From NCBI GenBank assembly GCA_934176955.1, contig CAKPOS010000007.1, positions 19,015-83,014 of the forward strand: a stretch of 64,000 nt of DNA. The letters are read 5' to 3'. Shown here piece after piece: positions 1 to 8,180 of the stretch; position 1 is the stretch's first letter, and each line of letters opens with the position of its first letter. The DNA comes from an uncultured Bacilli bacterium. Lineage in GTDB: Bacteria; Bacillota_I; Bacilli_A; RF39; UBA660. The notes beneath the pieces were generated by a model. The model was not told the origin of the DNA. It saw nothing but the letters and a program-made list of their open reading frames with translations, and searched no databases. A program made the translations under genes and the position numbers.

Positions 1-114
1 AATTCTCAGACACATGGAGAAAAAAAATAATTATTAATTGCAGTTTCGTTTATTAATCAAAATTTTATATAAGTATTTTATGTTTATAAGAAAATAAGAG
101 GAGTGTGATATATA

Positions 115-447
115 GTGAATGGTTATTTAGTACCTGCTAATGCAAAGAAAGGGACTTTAATATTTAATATCTTTAGACCCTTTGACTTGATTTTGTTTTG
201 TACTGGGGTTGCGGTTTCTATGATTTTGTTGGCAATTCTTCCTTCTGATAATTTGGTGGCTGTTACCATTGGGTTATTACCTGGTTGTGTATGTGGTTTA
301 TTGGTTTTTCCAATTCCTAATTATCAGAATGTGATGTGTGCTTTAATTAGTATTTATAGATTTTATACTGAAAGAAGAAAGTATGTATGGAGAGGATGGT
401 GCTTTTATGAACAATTCAAAGATACCAACACCAAGTCAAAAAAGTAA
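115..447 (+). CDS. PrgI/VirB3-like small membrane protein of a T4SS-like cluster
   Basis: This 110-residue protein begins at a GTG preceded by an AGAGGAG ribosome site at about 97-103. Two hydrophobic segments lie at about residues 24-43 and 47-67, followed by a basic tail. Size, two-helix layout and position directly before a VirB4-type ATPase match the PrgI family of Gram-positive conjugation systems, where the protein is thought to sit in the inner membrane and contact VirB4. Its 3' end overlaps the next gene by about 40 bases, which suggests coupled translation. The family call rests on context and architecture; sequence similarity could not be searched. Confidence 0.65.
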   Translation: MNGYLVPANAKKGTLIFNIFRPFDLILFCTGVAVSMILLAILPSDNLVAVTIGLLPGCVCGLLVFPIPNYQNVMCALISIYRFYTERRKYVWRGWCFYEQFKDTNTKSKK

Positions 448-973
448 ATATACAGAAGATTGGATTCCTGTTAAGGCAATTGAGAATGGTATGATTATTT
501 TAAATAATAAGATGAGGGTAACTGGTGTTAAAATTAGACCAAGGAATATTTTTATTCTTGATCAAGGAACACAAGACAATGTTATTATTGGATTAAAGAA
601 TTTTTATAATACTGTTGATTTTGATTTTTGGTTGATTAGTGCAGATAGGCCAGTTGATATTTCTGGTTATCTTGCTAGATTACAACTTTTATATAATCAA
701 ACTTCTAGTCCTGTTATTCGTAAAATGATTAATCAAGATATTTTGAAGGCTAATAGTTTTATGGATAATAATGTTACTGATACAGAATATTATATTTTGT
801 TTAAGGAAAAGAATTTAGAGATGATTCAGAAAAGGCTTCGTACGATTATTACTGGTCTTGCTAATTGTGGTTTAGATAGTGCACAAACTTCGAATGATGA
901 TTTGCGTATGATTTTGGATAATTTCTTAAATGGTGGTATGAGAACTGATTTTGGGACGGTGGTTAGTGTATGA
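407..973 (+). CDS. VirB4-like ATPase, N-terminal part (split gene)
   Basis: This 188-residue protein resembles the N-terminal domain of VirB4/TrbE ATPases: it has the early region with the motif DWIPVKAIENGMIIL and the alpha/beta segment before the nucleotide-binding half, but no Walker motif. I place the start at ATG 407, because GGAGAGG at 389-395 is correctly spaced for it; the in-frame ATG at 383 has no good site. The frame ends in TGA at 971-973 inside the ATGATG that starts the next gene. The two products together have the length of a normal single VirB4 of about 780 residues. Either a natural split or an old frameshift would explain it; no decayed codons are visible. Confidence 0.7.
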   Translation: MNNSKIPTPSQKSKYTEDWIPVKAIENGMIILNNKMRVTGVKIRPRNIFILDQGTQDNVIIGLKNFYNTVDFDFWLISADRPVDISGYLARLQLLYNQTSSPVIRKMINQDILKANSFMDNNVTDTEYYILFKEKNLEMIQKRLRTIITGLANCGLDSAQTSNDDLRMILDNFLNGGMRTDFGTVVSV

Positions 974-2754
974 TGTTTAAAAGTGAACTTGCTCCTAAAG
1001 GAATTGAATTCCGTTCGGCTGATTTTAGTATTAGTGATAAGTATGCTACTATTTTGACTGTAGTTTCTTATCCTAGATATATTTCACATGGTTATCTTGC
1101 TAATCTTACTAATATGTCTGGTGTTAAATTGATTATTAAACATATGCCTTTACCATTTTCTGTTTTATCTAAAATGTTAAATAAGGAAATTGCTGATTTG
1201 AAGGCTAAGTACCAACAAGAAAAAGATGTTACTATTCAAGAGAGAATTCGTCAAGATGTGGAAAGTTTGGAATATTATATTCAGCAATTTACAGCTAGTC
1301 AAACGAAAACTTTTGATTTTCAGATGCATTTAATGGTTACTGCTGATACTAAAGATCAATTGGATAGTAAGAAGTTAGCTTTACGTAACTATTTGGATGC
1401 TATGGAAATGAGAGCTATTCCTTTACGTTTTGAACAAGAAAGAGTTTTAAAATCAATGCTTCCTATTTTTGAAAGTCAAGAAATAGAGCAAAGAATAGGT
1501 ACTCCTATGCCTTCTTCTACTATGGCTGCTATGTATCCTTTTGTTTTTGATAGTATTAAGGATGAGGGATTATCTACATTGCTTGGTGTTGATTTTTCTG
1601 GTGGTGTTGTATTATTTAATCAATTTTTATATCAAGTTCGAAAGGAAAATAATAGAAATAATGCTAATATGATTATTTTAGGTACATCTGGTTCTGGTAA
1701 AAGTACTGCTGCTAAATTGATGCTTCGTAGTCATATTCGTAATGGATATCAGATTGTTGCTATTGATCCTGAAGGTGAAATTAGTGAGATGACGAATATG
1801 TATGGTGGACAAGTTATTGATTTAGGTAAGGGTGGAGCATATGGCTTAATTAATCCTTTAGATATTGTTGTTGATGCTGATGAAGATGATATTAGGAATG
1901 GTCTTGGATATACAGTATTAAATAGAACTTTACAGAATTTAAAGGCTTTTATGAAATATTATTCTCCTGATATTGAAGAAGATGTTTTGAATATGTTTAG
2001 TGAAGTTGTTCAAGATACTTATGCTAGGTTTGGAATTAATTTTAATTCTGATTTTAGTCGATTTACTTCTAAGGATTTTCCTATTTTTGATGATGTTTAT
2101 GCTACTGTTATTGGTAGACTTCGTTCTATGACGGAAAAGACTAGGGAAAGAGATATTATGGAGAGACTTGAGATTAAGATTCGTCCTTTTACTAGGGAAT
2201 TAAAGTATTATTTTAATGGTCATACTAGTGTTGATTCTGATGGAGATTTCTTAGTCTTTAATATTAAAGAACTTATGAATAGTGATGCTAATATTAGAAA
2301 TGCTTTATTATTTAATGTATTAAAGTATGCTTGGGGGTTATGTTTAAATCCTTCAGTTAATACGGTGTTGTCTGTAGATGAGGCTCATGTACTTTTAAGT
2401 GCTAAAAATACACTTGGTGCAGAATTCTTGGCTCAAGTACAAAGACGTGCTAGAAAGTATAATACTGGTACAATTATTATTACTCAACAGCCTAGTGATT
2501 TTGTTGGTGAAGATATTATTGTTCATGGTAAGGCTATTTTTGATAATGCTTCTTATTATTTAATTATGGGATTAAAGAAACAATCTGTTGATGATTTATC
2601 AATGTTAGTTGATTTGAATGATAATGAACGTGAGGGAATAAAGAGATATAATCAAGGTGATGCGTTATTTGTATGTGGTAGTCGTAGAATGCAAATTAAT
2701 GTTGTTGTTAGTGAAGATGAATTAGAGTCATTTGGTTCAGGTGGTGGATTCTAA
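970..2754 (+). CDS. VirB4-like conjugation/secretion ATPase, C-terminal catalytic part
   Basis: The 594-residue product carries a Walker A motif GTSGSGKST at residues 238-246 and a Walker B ending in VDEAH with D470-E471. Late in the protein are ITQQP and a final region typical of VirB4. VirB4 proteins are cytoplasmic, membrane-associated ATPases that drive assembly of type IV secretion channels. The start overlaps the upstream stop (ATGA), and no independent Shine-Dalgarno is obvious, so translation is probably coupled to the N-terminal half. It is followed after 20 bases by the cell-wall enzyme gene, the same order as PrgI-PrgJ-PrgK of Gram-positive conjugation systems. Confidence 0.85.
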   Translation: MMFKSELAPKGIEFRSADFSISDKYATILTVVSYPRYISHGYLANLTNMSGVKLIIKHMPLPFSVLSKMLNKEIADLKAKYQQEKDVTIQERIRQDVESLEYYIQQFTASQTKTFDFQMHLMVTADTKDQLDSKKLALRNYLDAMEMRAIPLRFEQERVLKSMLPIFESQEIEQRIGTPMPSSTMAAMYPFVFDSIKDEGLSTLLGVDFSGGVVLFNQFLYQVRKENNRNNANMIILGTSGSGKSTAAKLMLRSHIRNGYQIVAIDPEGEISEMTNMYGGQVIDLGKGGAYGLINPLDIVVDADEDDIRNGLGYTVLNRTLQNLKAFMKYYSPDIEEDVLNMFSEVVQDTYARFGINFNSDFSRFTSKDFPIFDDVYATVIGRLRSMTEKTRERDIMERLEIKIRPFTRELKYYFNGHTSVDSDGDFLVFNIKELMNSDANIRNALLFNVLKYAWGLCLNPSVNTVLSVDEAHVLLSAKNTLGAEFLAQVQRRARKYNTGTIIITQQPSDFVGEDIIVHGKAIFDNASYYLIMGLKKQSVDDLSMLVDLNDNEREGIKRYNQGDALFVCGSRRMQINVVVSEDELESFGSGGGF

Positions 2755-2774
2755 TATAAAGTGGTGATGTATTT

Positions 2775-5033
2775 ATGAATAATGGCAAAGGTAATGTTGT
2801 CTCTGATGTTGCAAAAGGATTTGTTAAAAAGAAAATTATATTGTTCTTGTTAGGCGGAAGTGGTGGTGCCGCCTTTTCTGCAATATTAATAGCTTTACCT
2901 CTTTTTATTGCACTTTTAGTTGTTCTTGGTATTATTTCTGGTGGAGATTCATCGAATGGCTCTACCTGTATTAGTACTGAAACTGTTAATGAAGTTTGTA
3001 AATCAATTACAGTAAATGGCGAAACAATGTCTGTTGATGATTATGTTGCTCATGTTATTACGAATGAATTTGGTGGAGCTCCTGAAGAAACTTTAAAAGC
3101 TCAGGCTATTGCTGCTAGAAGTTATGGTGTTGCAGGTGCTAAAAAGGATAGTCAAGGAAATTGTGTTATTAGTGATACGTCAGAAGGATTTCAAACTTAT
3201 GCAGCAACGGCATCTGAAAGATCTATTCAGGCGGCAAAAGATACTAGTGGAATGGTTTTGTTGAATAAGGATGGTAATGTTGCAAGAGCTGAGTATTCTT
3301 CTAATTCTTTAACGAAAGCTTATAGTTCTTTTGGTAATACGATTACAATGTCAGAAAGAAATTTAGAGATTCCACGAGATTGGTATTCTAAGAATAAAAC
3401 TTGTAGTGATGATTCTTTAAATAAAGCTAATAGTAATAAAGATGCTTATGGTAGGACTGTTTACGGTTGTGGTCATGGTCGTGGAATGGGGCAGATTGCT
3501 GCTAAGTATTTAGCGGAAGAAAAAAACTATACTTATAGTCAAATTATTGAATATTTTTATGGTAAAGATTCTCCTTATCAGTGGACTTTGGGTTCGTCTA
3601 ATAGTTCCTCATCTAATTGTGGTAGTTCTTTAACAACTTTAGATCATTATACATTGGGACATGCTGGATTAAATGTTTTAAACAGGACTCTTTCTTCATC
3701 AGAAATTTCTGATTTAAATAGTTATTTGGAACAAGAAATTGCTAAGGCTGGTCGTGGTAGTGGTGCTGCTGTTGCAGCAGCTGGTCAAGGGCTAGTTTAT
3801 TGGTTAGAGCAAAAAAAATATTATTTACAGTATCGATGGGGAGGAGGCCATAGTGGATATGGTGATGGTAATTCTACTTTTATTGGTGCTAATCCTAATT
3901 GGGGAAGTGATAAGTATGGAGTAGATAATAATGGTGGAACTAATAGAAAGTATTTGGGAATGGATTGTTCAGGTTTTGTTTCTTGGGCAACTAGAACAGC
4001 TTGTAAGTCTTCCTTTGGGTCAGAAACTTCTGATAGTTGGGAAAGTTATGGTTCTAGCATATCTCTTTCTGAAGCTCAACCTGGTGATGTTATTGCTAGT
4101 GCATCTCATATTCAATTGATTGTAAAAAATAATGGAGATGGTTCGGTATATGTTGCTGAATCGGCTGGCGCTCCTACTGATGGTTTAGTTTTTTCTAAAT
4201 TAACTTCTACTGGTTCTATGGTTGTTAGTATGCAAAAATGGTATGCTAATAATTGTGAAAATATTACTCCACCTGTTAATAATTCTGGGAGTTCTGGAAA
4301 TTCCTCCTCTTCATCATCTTCATCTGATGGTAGTTTGAAAAGTCAAATTAATAGTTATCTTTCAAGTAGTGTTGCTTCTGGTACTTGGTCTGTTTATGTT
4401 AAAAACTTAAAAACAAATAAGGTTGTTGATATAAATGCAAGTAAGAAGATGAATTCTGCTAGTTCTATTAAACTATTTGTGTTGGCTTCTGCATATGATA
4501 AAGCAAAGAGTGGTAGTGTTTCTGAAGCAAGTTTTAAGGCAAATGCAAGAAAGATGATTGTTTATAGTGATAATTCTGCTACTAATAGTGTAATTGATAC
4601 TATAGGAGGAATGAGTGTTGTTAATAGTTATGTTAGAAAAAATGGTTATTCTAGTACAACATTAAATCGTAAATTTGGTGGAAGTTATACAAGTAGTGGT
4701 GTTAATAATTATACTAGTGCTAGAGATACTGGAGTTTTATTAGAAAAGATATATAATGGTTCATTAGTTTCTAGTAGTTATTCTAAAACGATGTTAGATT
4801 TCTTAAAAAATCAAAATACTAGAAGCAAAATACCTGCTGGAGTTTCTAGTGGTACTGTTGCTAATAAAACTGGTGAAATTCCTGATCAAGGAATAGAAAA
4901 TGATTCTGCTATTGTTTATACTAGTGGAGCTGATTATGTTATTTCTGTAATGTCTAATACTTCTAATTATTCCAAAGCAATTACAGATATTGCTAAAATT
5001 TCAAATATTGTCTATAAATATTATAATAAGTAG
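2775..5033 (+). CDS. three-domain cell-wall enzyme: SpoIID-like + NlpC/P60 + beta-lactamase-like
   Basis: This 752-residue protein has an N-terminal membrane segment at about residues 22-47 and then three extracellular modules. The first, about 75-265, is SpoIID/LytB-like, with VITNEFGGAPEETLKAQAIA and a GCGHGRGMGQ motif; SpoIID cleaves glycan strands. The second, about 335-475, is NlpC/P60-like, with a MDCSGF motif (Cys398) and His445 as the likely catalytic pair; this family cuts peptide stems. The third, about 525-750, is a class A beta-lactamase fold with S563-S-I-K566, S598-D-N600 and K698-T-G700. Ser-rich linkers separate the modules. It occupies the PrgK/VirB1 position of a T4SS cluster, so local wall opening around a secretion channel is a reasonable role. 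Whether the third domain acts on wall peptides or on beta-lactams cannot be told from sequence. Confidence 0.85.
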   Translation: MNNGKGNVVSDVAKGFVKKKIILFLLGGSGGAAFSAILIALPLFIALLVVLGIISGGDSSNGSTCISTETVNEVCKSITVNGETMSVDDYVAHVITNEFGGAPEETLKAQAIAARSYGVAGAKKDSQGNCVISDTSEGFQTYAATASERSIQAAKDTSGMVLLNKDGNVARAEYSSNSLTKAYSSFGNTITMSERNLEIPRDWYSKNKTCSDDSLNKANSNKDAYGRTVYGCGHGRGMGQIAAKYLAEEKNYTYSQIIEYFYGKDSPYQWTLGSSNSSSSNCGSSLTTLDHYTLGHAGLNVLNRTLSSSEISDLNSYLEQEIAKAGRGSGAAVAAAGQGLVYWLEQKKYYLQYRWGGGHSGYGDGNSTFIGANPNWGSDKYGVDNNGGTNRKYLGMDCSGFVSWATRTACKSSFGSETSDSWESYGSSISLSEAQPGDVIASASHIQLIVKNNGDGSVYVAESAGAPTDGLVFSKLTSTGSMVVSMQKWYANNCENITPPVNNSGSSGNSSSSSSSSDGSLKSQINSYLSSSVASGTWSVYVKNLKTNKVVDINASKKMNSASSIKLFVLASAYDKAKSGSVSEASFKANARKMIVYSDNSATNSVIDTIGGMSVVNSYVRKNGYSSTTLNRKFGGSYTSSGVNNYTSARDTGVLLEKIYNGSLVSSSYSKTMLDFLKNQNTRSKIPAGVSSGTVANKTGEIPDQGIENDSAIVYTSGADYVISVMSNTSNYSKAITDIAKISNIVYKYYNK

Positions 5034-5041
5034 GTGAATAT

Positions 5042-5740
5042 ATGAAAAATGGTAAATTTTTGTTTCTTCTTTTGATATTAATGATTTGTTCAGGATGTTC
5101 TGTTGAATATAATTTGAATATTGATAAGGATGATAAAATTAAAGAGATTATTACTCTTTCGGCAGAAGATGGGAATGATATTGAGCAAATAGAAAAATAT
5201 CAAACTTATCTTCCTATTGATAAAGATGCAGATGATGCTGGTGTTTTTGAGAAAAAAATGGATGGTGTTTCTTACTATGATCAGAAAAAAAGTACTTCTT
5301 ATGATAAGTTAAAATTTAGTTATTTGCATAATTTTGATACTTTTCAACGAGATTATATTACAAATAGTAGCTATCAATATGTTACGATTACTAAGGATGA
5401 TAATCAACTTATTCTTTCTACTAGTAGGGTTAGTTCAGTATTTGAACGTTATGATAATTTAAGTTCTGTTACGATTAATATTACTTCTAGGTATAAATTA
5501 GTTGATACAAATGCAGATACACATAGTAAATATAAATATACTTGGGTTATTGACAGAGAAAATTATAATAATAAATATTTATATTTAGCATTGGATACTT
5601 CTAATCGAAAGAAAACAGCATCAGAGGAAATTAATGATATGGGTATATTTTCCTATTTGCCACTTATTTTAATTATTGTTGGTATTATTGTTATTGGTTG
5701 GTTAGTTGTTAAGAATGGAAATAAGAGGAATCAAGTTTAG
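5042..5740 (+). CDS. predicted lipoprotein with C-terminal membrane anchor
   Basis: The 232-residue product has a hydrophobic signal ending in the lipobox-like CSGC (Cys19), a hydrophilic beta-rich middle part and a second membrane segment near residues 202-224, followed by a short basic tail. It would therefore be lipid-anchored at one end and membrane-spanning at the other. It begins 8 bases after the cell-wall enzyme and is probably the last gene of the T4SS-like operon. I recognise no family; a structural or assembly role in the secretion cluster is inferred from position only. Confidence 0.6.
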   Translation: MKNGKFLFLLLILMICSGCSVEYNLNIDKDDKIKEIITLSAEDGNDIEQIEKYQTYLPIDKDADDAGVFEKKMDGVSYYDQKKSTSYDKLKFSYLHNFDTFQRDYITNSSYQYVTITKDDNQLILSTSRVSSVFERYDNLSSVTINITSRYKLVDTNADTHSKYKYTWVIDRENYNNKYLYLALDTSNRKKTASEEINDMGIFSYLPLILIIVGIIVIGWLVVKNGNKRNQV

Positions 5741-5770
5741 ATTCTTCTTTTTCTTTTGGGGGATAATATT

Positions 5771-5798
5771 CACATTTTTAAGGAATTTCCATAAAATA
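5771..5798 (+). promoter_or_regulatory. possible sigma-K-type promoter
   Basis: CACA at 5771-5774 and CATAAAATA at 5790-5798 match the Bacillus sigma-K pattern (mACm, then CATAnnnTA) with a 15-base gap instead of the usual 16. It lies directly upstream of two genes of a type that is sigma-K-dependent in Bacillus. AT-rich DNA gives chance matches, so this is tentative. Confidence 0.3.
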
Positions 5799-5827
5799 AT
5801 CATGAAAGAAGAAAAGGGGGGATATCA

Positions 5828-5908
5828 ATGAATGGTTATGGATCTTCGGCTGCTATCGTATTGGTATTATTTATTTTACTGATTATCATACTAGGAGCAT
5901 GGATTTAG
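5828..5908 (+). CDS. YjcZ/SscA-like tiny hydrophobic spore-type protein
   Basis: The 26-residue product starts MNGYGSSAAIVLVLFILLII and ends GAWI. The Gly-Tyr-Gly head followed by one hydrophobic helix is the hallmark of the YjcZ family of Bacillus mother-cell proteins, one of which (SscA) aids spore coat assembly. A strong AAGGGGGG ribosome site lies at about 5814-5820. It is far below usual gene-calling length, but start, ribosome site and a second similar gene 20 bases downstream all support it. Confidence 0.7.
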   Translation: MNGYGSSAAIVLVLFILLIIILGAWI

Positions 5909-5927
5909 GAAAGGGGAGGTGAAGATT

Positions 5928-6047
5928 ATGTCTTCTAATTGTAATTCATCTTGTAACAATAATTGTTCAGGTGTAGGAAATGGTTTCTTAATTATAATTG
6001 TGTTATATATTTTACTTGCAATTATATTGGGATCTTGTTTCTTTTAA
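5928..6047 (+). CDS. second YjcZ-like miniprotein with Cys/Asn-rich head
   Basis: The 39-residue product begins MSSNCNSSCNNNCSGVGNGF and continues as one hydrophobic helix ending GSCFF. A very good ribosome site, AAGGGGAGGTG, lies at 5911-5921. Head plus single helix resembles YjcZ-family spore proteins, with four cysteines in the head and one near the end; such cysteines could allow cross-linking in a spore coat, which is inference. It follows the first miniprotein by 20 bases, so the two are probably co-transcribed, and a terminator follows. Confidence 0.65.
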   Translation: MSSNCNSSCNNNCSGVGNGFLIIIVLYILLAIILGSCFF

Positions 6048-6096
6048 TTAATAGTTAAAGTCTAGATTAGTATTTTATTTTTTTGAATTTTATTTT

Positions 6097-6130
6097 GAGA
6101 TTAAAAGGTTATCTTTTGGTCTCTTTTTTT
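6097..6130 (+). terminator. intrinsic terminator after the miniprotein pair
   Basis: GAGATTAAAAG (6097-6107) pairs with CTTTTGGTCTC (6112-6122), allowing two G-U pairs, and runs into a T tract. It closes the transcription unit of the two small proteins. Confidence 0.75.
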
Positions 6131-6153
6131 TCGAAAAAAGTTAATGAAAAGTA

Positions 6154-6182
6154 TTGCAAAAAAATATAAAGCATGGCATAAT
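6154..6182 (+). promoter_or_regulatory. sigma-A-type promoter for the Xre gene
   Basis: TTGCAA at 6154-6159 and CATAAT at 6177-6182 are separated by 17 bases. The expected transcript would start about 95 bases before the Xre regulator, giving a leader that contains a perfect inverted repeat. Confidence 0.6.
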
Positions 6183-6247
6183 ATTACTTGTTAGTTTAAT
6201 TTGATATGTAAAAGCTTTAAAATTAAATTAAATATTTTATTAACAAT

Positions 6248-6263
6248 TGGTAATTTGTTACCA
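6248..6263. promoter_or_regulatory. candidate operator in the Xre leader
   Basis: TGGTAATTTGTTACCA is a perfect inverted repeat with six-base arms and a TTTG spacer. It ends 20 bases before the Xre start codon. Xre repressors commonly bind such dyads near their own genes, so autoregulation is plausible; the spacing would also allow a small RNA hairpin. Confidence 0.4.
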
Positions 6264-6283
6264 GAAGTAAGCGAGGGATAAAT

Positions 6284-6637
6284 ATGTTAATTGGTAAAAG
6301 AATAAAAGATATGAGATTAGAAAAGGGTATGAGTCAACAAGAGCTAGGTGATATGATTGGAGTAACAAAGGTATCTATTTGTGGGTATGAAAATGGTACT
6401 AGAACTCCTAGTTTGGAGACTTTTTGTATATTAGCTGATATTTTTGAAACAACTACTGATTATTTACTTGGAAGAGAAGTTCCTATCGTGACAGAAGATG
6501 GTAGTGAGTATATTGGTGCTATTTCAAGAGATGATATTGATATTATTAATGAAATTCGCCATTATCCTAATTTGTATACAAAATTGATTAAAGATGTTAA
6601 AAGATATGTTAGTTTAATTGTAAAGAAGATGAGATAA
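6284..6637 (+). CDS. Xre-family transcriptional regulator
   Basis: The 117-residue protein has an N-terminal helix-turn-helix of the Cro/CI type at about residues 6-60 (GMSQQELGDMIGVTKVSICG, then TRTPSLETFCILADIFETT) followed by a short charged tail without a recognised domain. It is monocistronic: its own promoter lies upstream and a terminator overlaps its stop codon. GCGAGG at about 6270-6275 is a usable ribosome site. Length and tail resemble housekeeping SinR/Xre regulators rather than phage repressors. The target genes are unknown apart from likely self-control. Confidence 0.85.
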   Translation: MLIGKRIKDMRLEKGMSQQELGDMIGVTKVSICGYENGTRTPSLETFCILADIFETTTDYLLGREVPIVTEDGSEYIGAISRDDIDIINEIRHYPNLYTKLIKDVKRYVSLIVKKMR

Positions 6638-6660
6638 TAAGTAATTACTTATTATTTTTT
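6635..6660 (+). terminator. terminator after the Xre gene
   Basis: AATAAGTAATTACTTATT (6636-6653) is a perfect 18-base palindrome followed by T residues. The loop is tight, so the real stem is probably 6-7 pairs. Confidence 0.5.
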
Positions 6661-6697
6661 CTATTTTGGTGTATAATATTCATAAGGATGTGAAATA

Positions 6698-8050
6698 ATG
6701 GAAATAAAAGAGTTATATTTAAAAAATTATTTAGGACAAGATGTAAAAGTTAATGGGTGGATTCGTAGTCATCGTAAACAAGCTCATTTTGGATTTATTG
6801 ATCTTTTTGATGGTACTTGTTTTAAATCTATTCAAATTGTTTATGATGAAGCTTTGCGTAATTTTGAAGAAGTTTCTAAGTTACTAGTTGGTTCTAGTAT
6901 TTGTGTTTCTGGTTTAGTGGTAGAAAGTGCTGGAAAGCAAGAGTTTGAGATTAAGGCAACTGAAATTGCTATTCTTGGTTATTGTGAAGAGACTTATCCT
7001 ATTCAGCCGAAAAGACATACAAGAGAGTTTCTTCGTGATGTTGCTTATTTGAGACCTAGGACGGCTTTATTTCAAGCTATTTTTCGAATAAGAAGTGTTG
7101 CTTCTATGGCAATTCATACTTATTTTCAAGATAGAGGTTATGTTTATTTTCATGCTCCAATTATTACGGCTAGTGATTGTGAAGGAGCAGGGGAAATGTT
7201 TCGGGTAACGACATTAGATTTAAAGAATAAAAATTTGAAGGATGAAGATGATTTTTTTGGTAAAGTTACTGGACTTACGGTTTCTGGGCAATTAGAGGCG
7301 GAGACTTTTGCTTCTGCTTTTTCTAAATGTTATACGTTTGGACCTACTTTTAGAGCAGAGAATTCTAATACGAAGATTCATGCTTCTGAGTTTTGGATGG
7401 TAGAGCCTGAGGTTGCTTTTTGTGATTTAGATGGAATTATGGATATTGAGGAAGAATTTTTGAAGTTTATTGTTTCATATGTTTTGGAGAGATGTCCTGA
7501 TGAAATTGAATTTTTGGATAAATTTGTTGAAAAAGGACTTAAAAATAAATTAGAGAGTTTATTGAATAGTCATTTTGTTAGGATTACACATAAAGAGGTT
7601 ATTGATATATTGAAGAATGCTGATGTTTCGTTTGAATTTGCTCCTGAATATGGAGAGGATATTGCTAAAGAACATGAGAAGTATATTACTGAATATTTTG
7701 GAACGCCTGTATTTATTAAAGATTGGCCTCGTGATATTAAGGCATTTTATATGAAACAAAATGAGGATGGTGAAACAGTTAGAGCGGTTGATTTGGAAGT
7801 TCCTGGTGTTGGAGAATTGATTGGTGGTTCGGAGAGAGAAGCTGACTATGAAAAATTAGTGACTAGAATGAAGGAACTTGGAATGAATATAGAAGAGCTT
7901 GATTGGTATGTGAATTTGCGTAAATTTGGTACGGTTCCTCATTCTGGATTTGGTCTTGGGTTTGAGAGACTTCTTATTTATTTAACGGGTGTTGATAATA
8001 TTCGTGATGTTATTCCTTATCCTAGAACTCCTAAATCTTGTGATTTTTAG
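6698..8050 (+). CDS. asnS: asparagine--tRNA ligase
   Basis: The 450-residue product is a class II aminoacyl-tRNA synthetase of the AspRS/AsnRS group. It has an N-terminal OB-fold for tRNA binding at about residues 15-100, motif 2 around TFRAENS with R219, and motif 3 GFGLGFERLL with R424, followed by the AsnRS-type ending VIPYPRTPKSCDF. Length is normal for bacterial AsnRS. It joins Asn to tRNA-Asn in the cytoplasm. A TATAAT box at 6672-6677 precedes it, and GAAATA with AAGGATG at about 6683-6690 provides the ribosome site. It is transcribed alone. Confidence 0.95.
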   Translation: MEIKELYLKNYLGQDVKVNGWIRSHRKQAHFGFIDLFDGTCFKSIQIVYDEALRNFEEVSKLLVGSSICVSGLVVESAGKQEFEIKATEIAILGYCEETYPIQPKRHTREFLRDVAYLRPRTALFQAIFRIRSVASMAIHTYFQDRGYVYFHAPIITASDCEGAGEMFRVTTLDLKNKNLKDEDDFFGKVTGLTVSGQLEAETFASAFSKCYTFGPTFRAENSNTKIHASEFWMVEPEVAFCDLDGIMDIEEEFLKFIVSYVLERCPDEIEFLDKFVEKGLKNKLESLLNSHFVRITHKEVIDILKNADVSFEFAPEYGEDIAKEHEKYITEYFGTPVFIKDWPRDIKAFYMKQNEDGETVRAVDLEVPGVGELIGGSEREADYEKLVTRMKELGMNIEELDWYVNLRKFGTVPHSGFGLGFERLLIYLTGVDNIRDVIPYPRTPKSCDF

Positions 8051-8056
8051 GGGAAT

Positions 8057-8116
8057 AATACTTATTTTTAACTTTATCTTGGTAAGAGATTAGGGTTAAG
8101 AATAAGTATTTTTTTT
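8057..8116 (+). terminator. strong terminator after asnS
   Basis: Sixteen bases at 8057-8072 pair with 8095-8110 (one T-G pair), with a 22-base loop, then a run of T. The arms begin AATACTTA and end TAAGTATT, a motif also used in the terminator at 29,732. Confidence 0.8.
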
Positions 8117-8180
8117 GGAAAAAATTGGTATGATGAAATAATTTGTTTTTGGTTATATTAATAGTGATAGGAGGGAAGAG

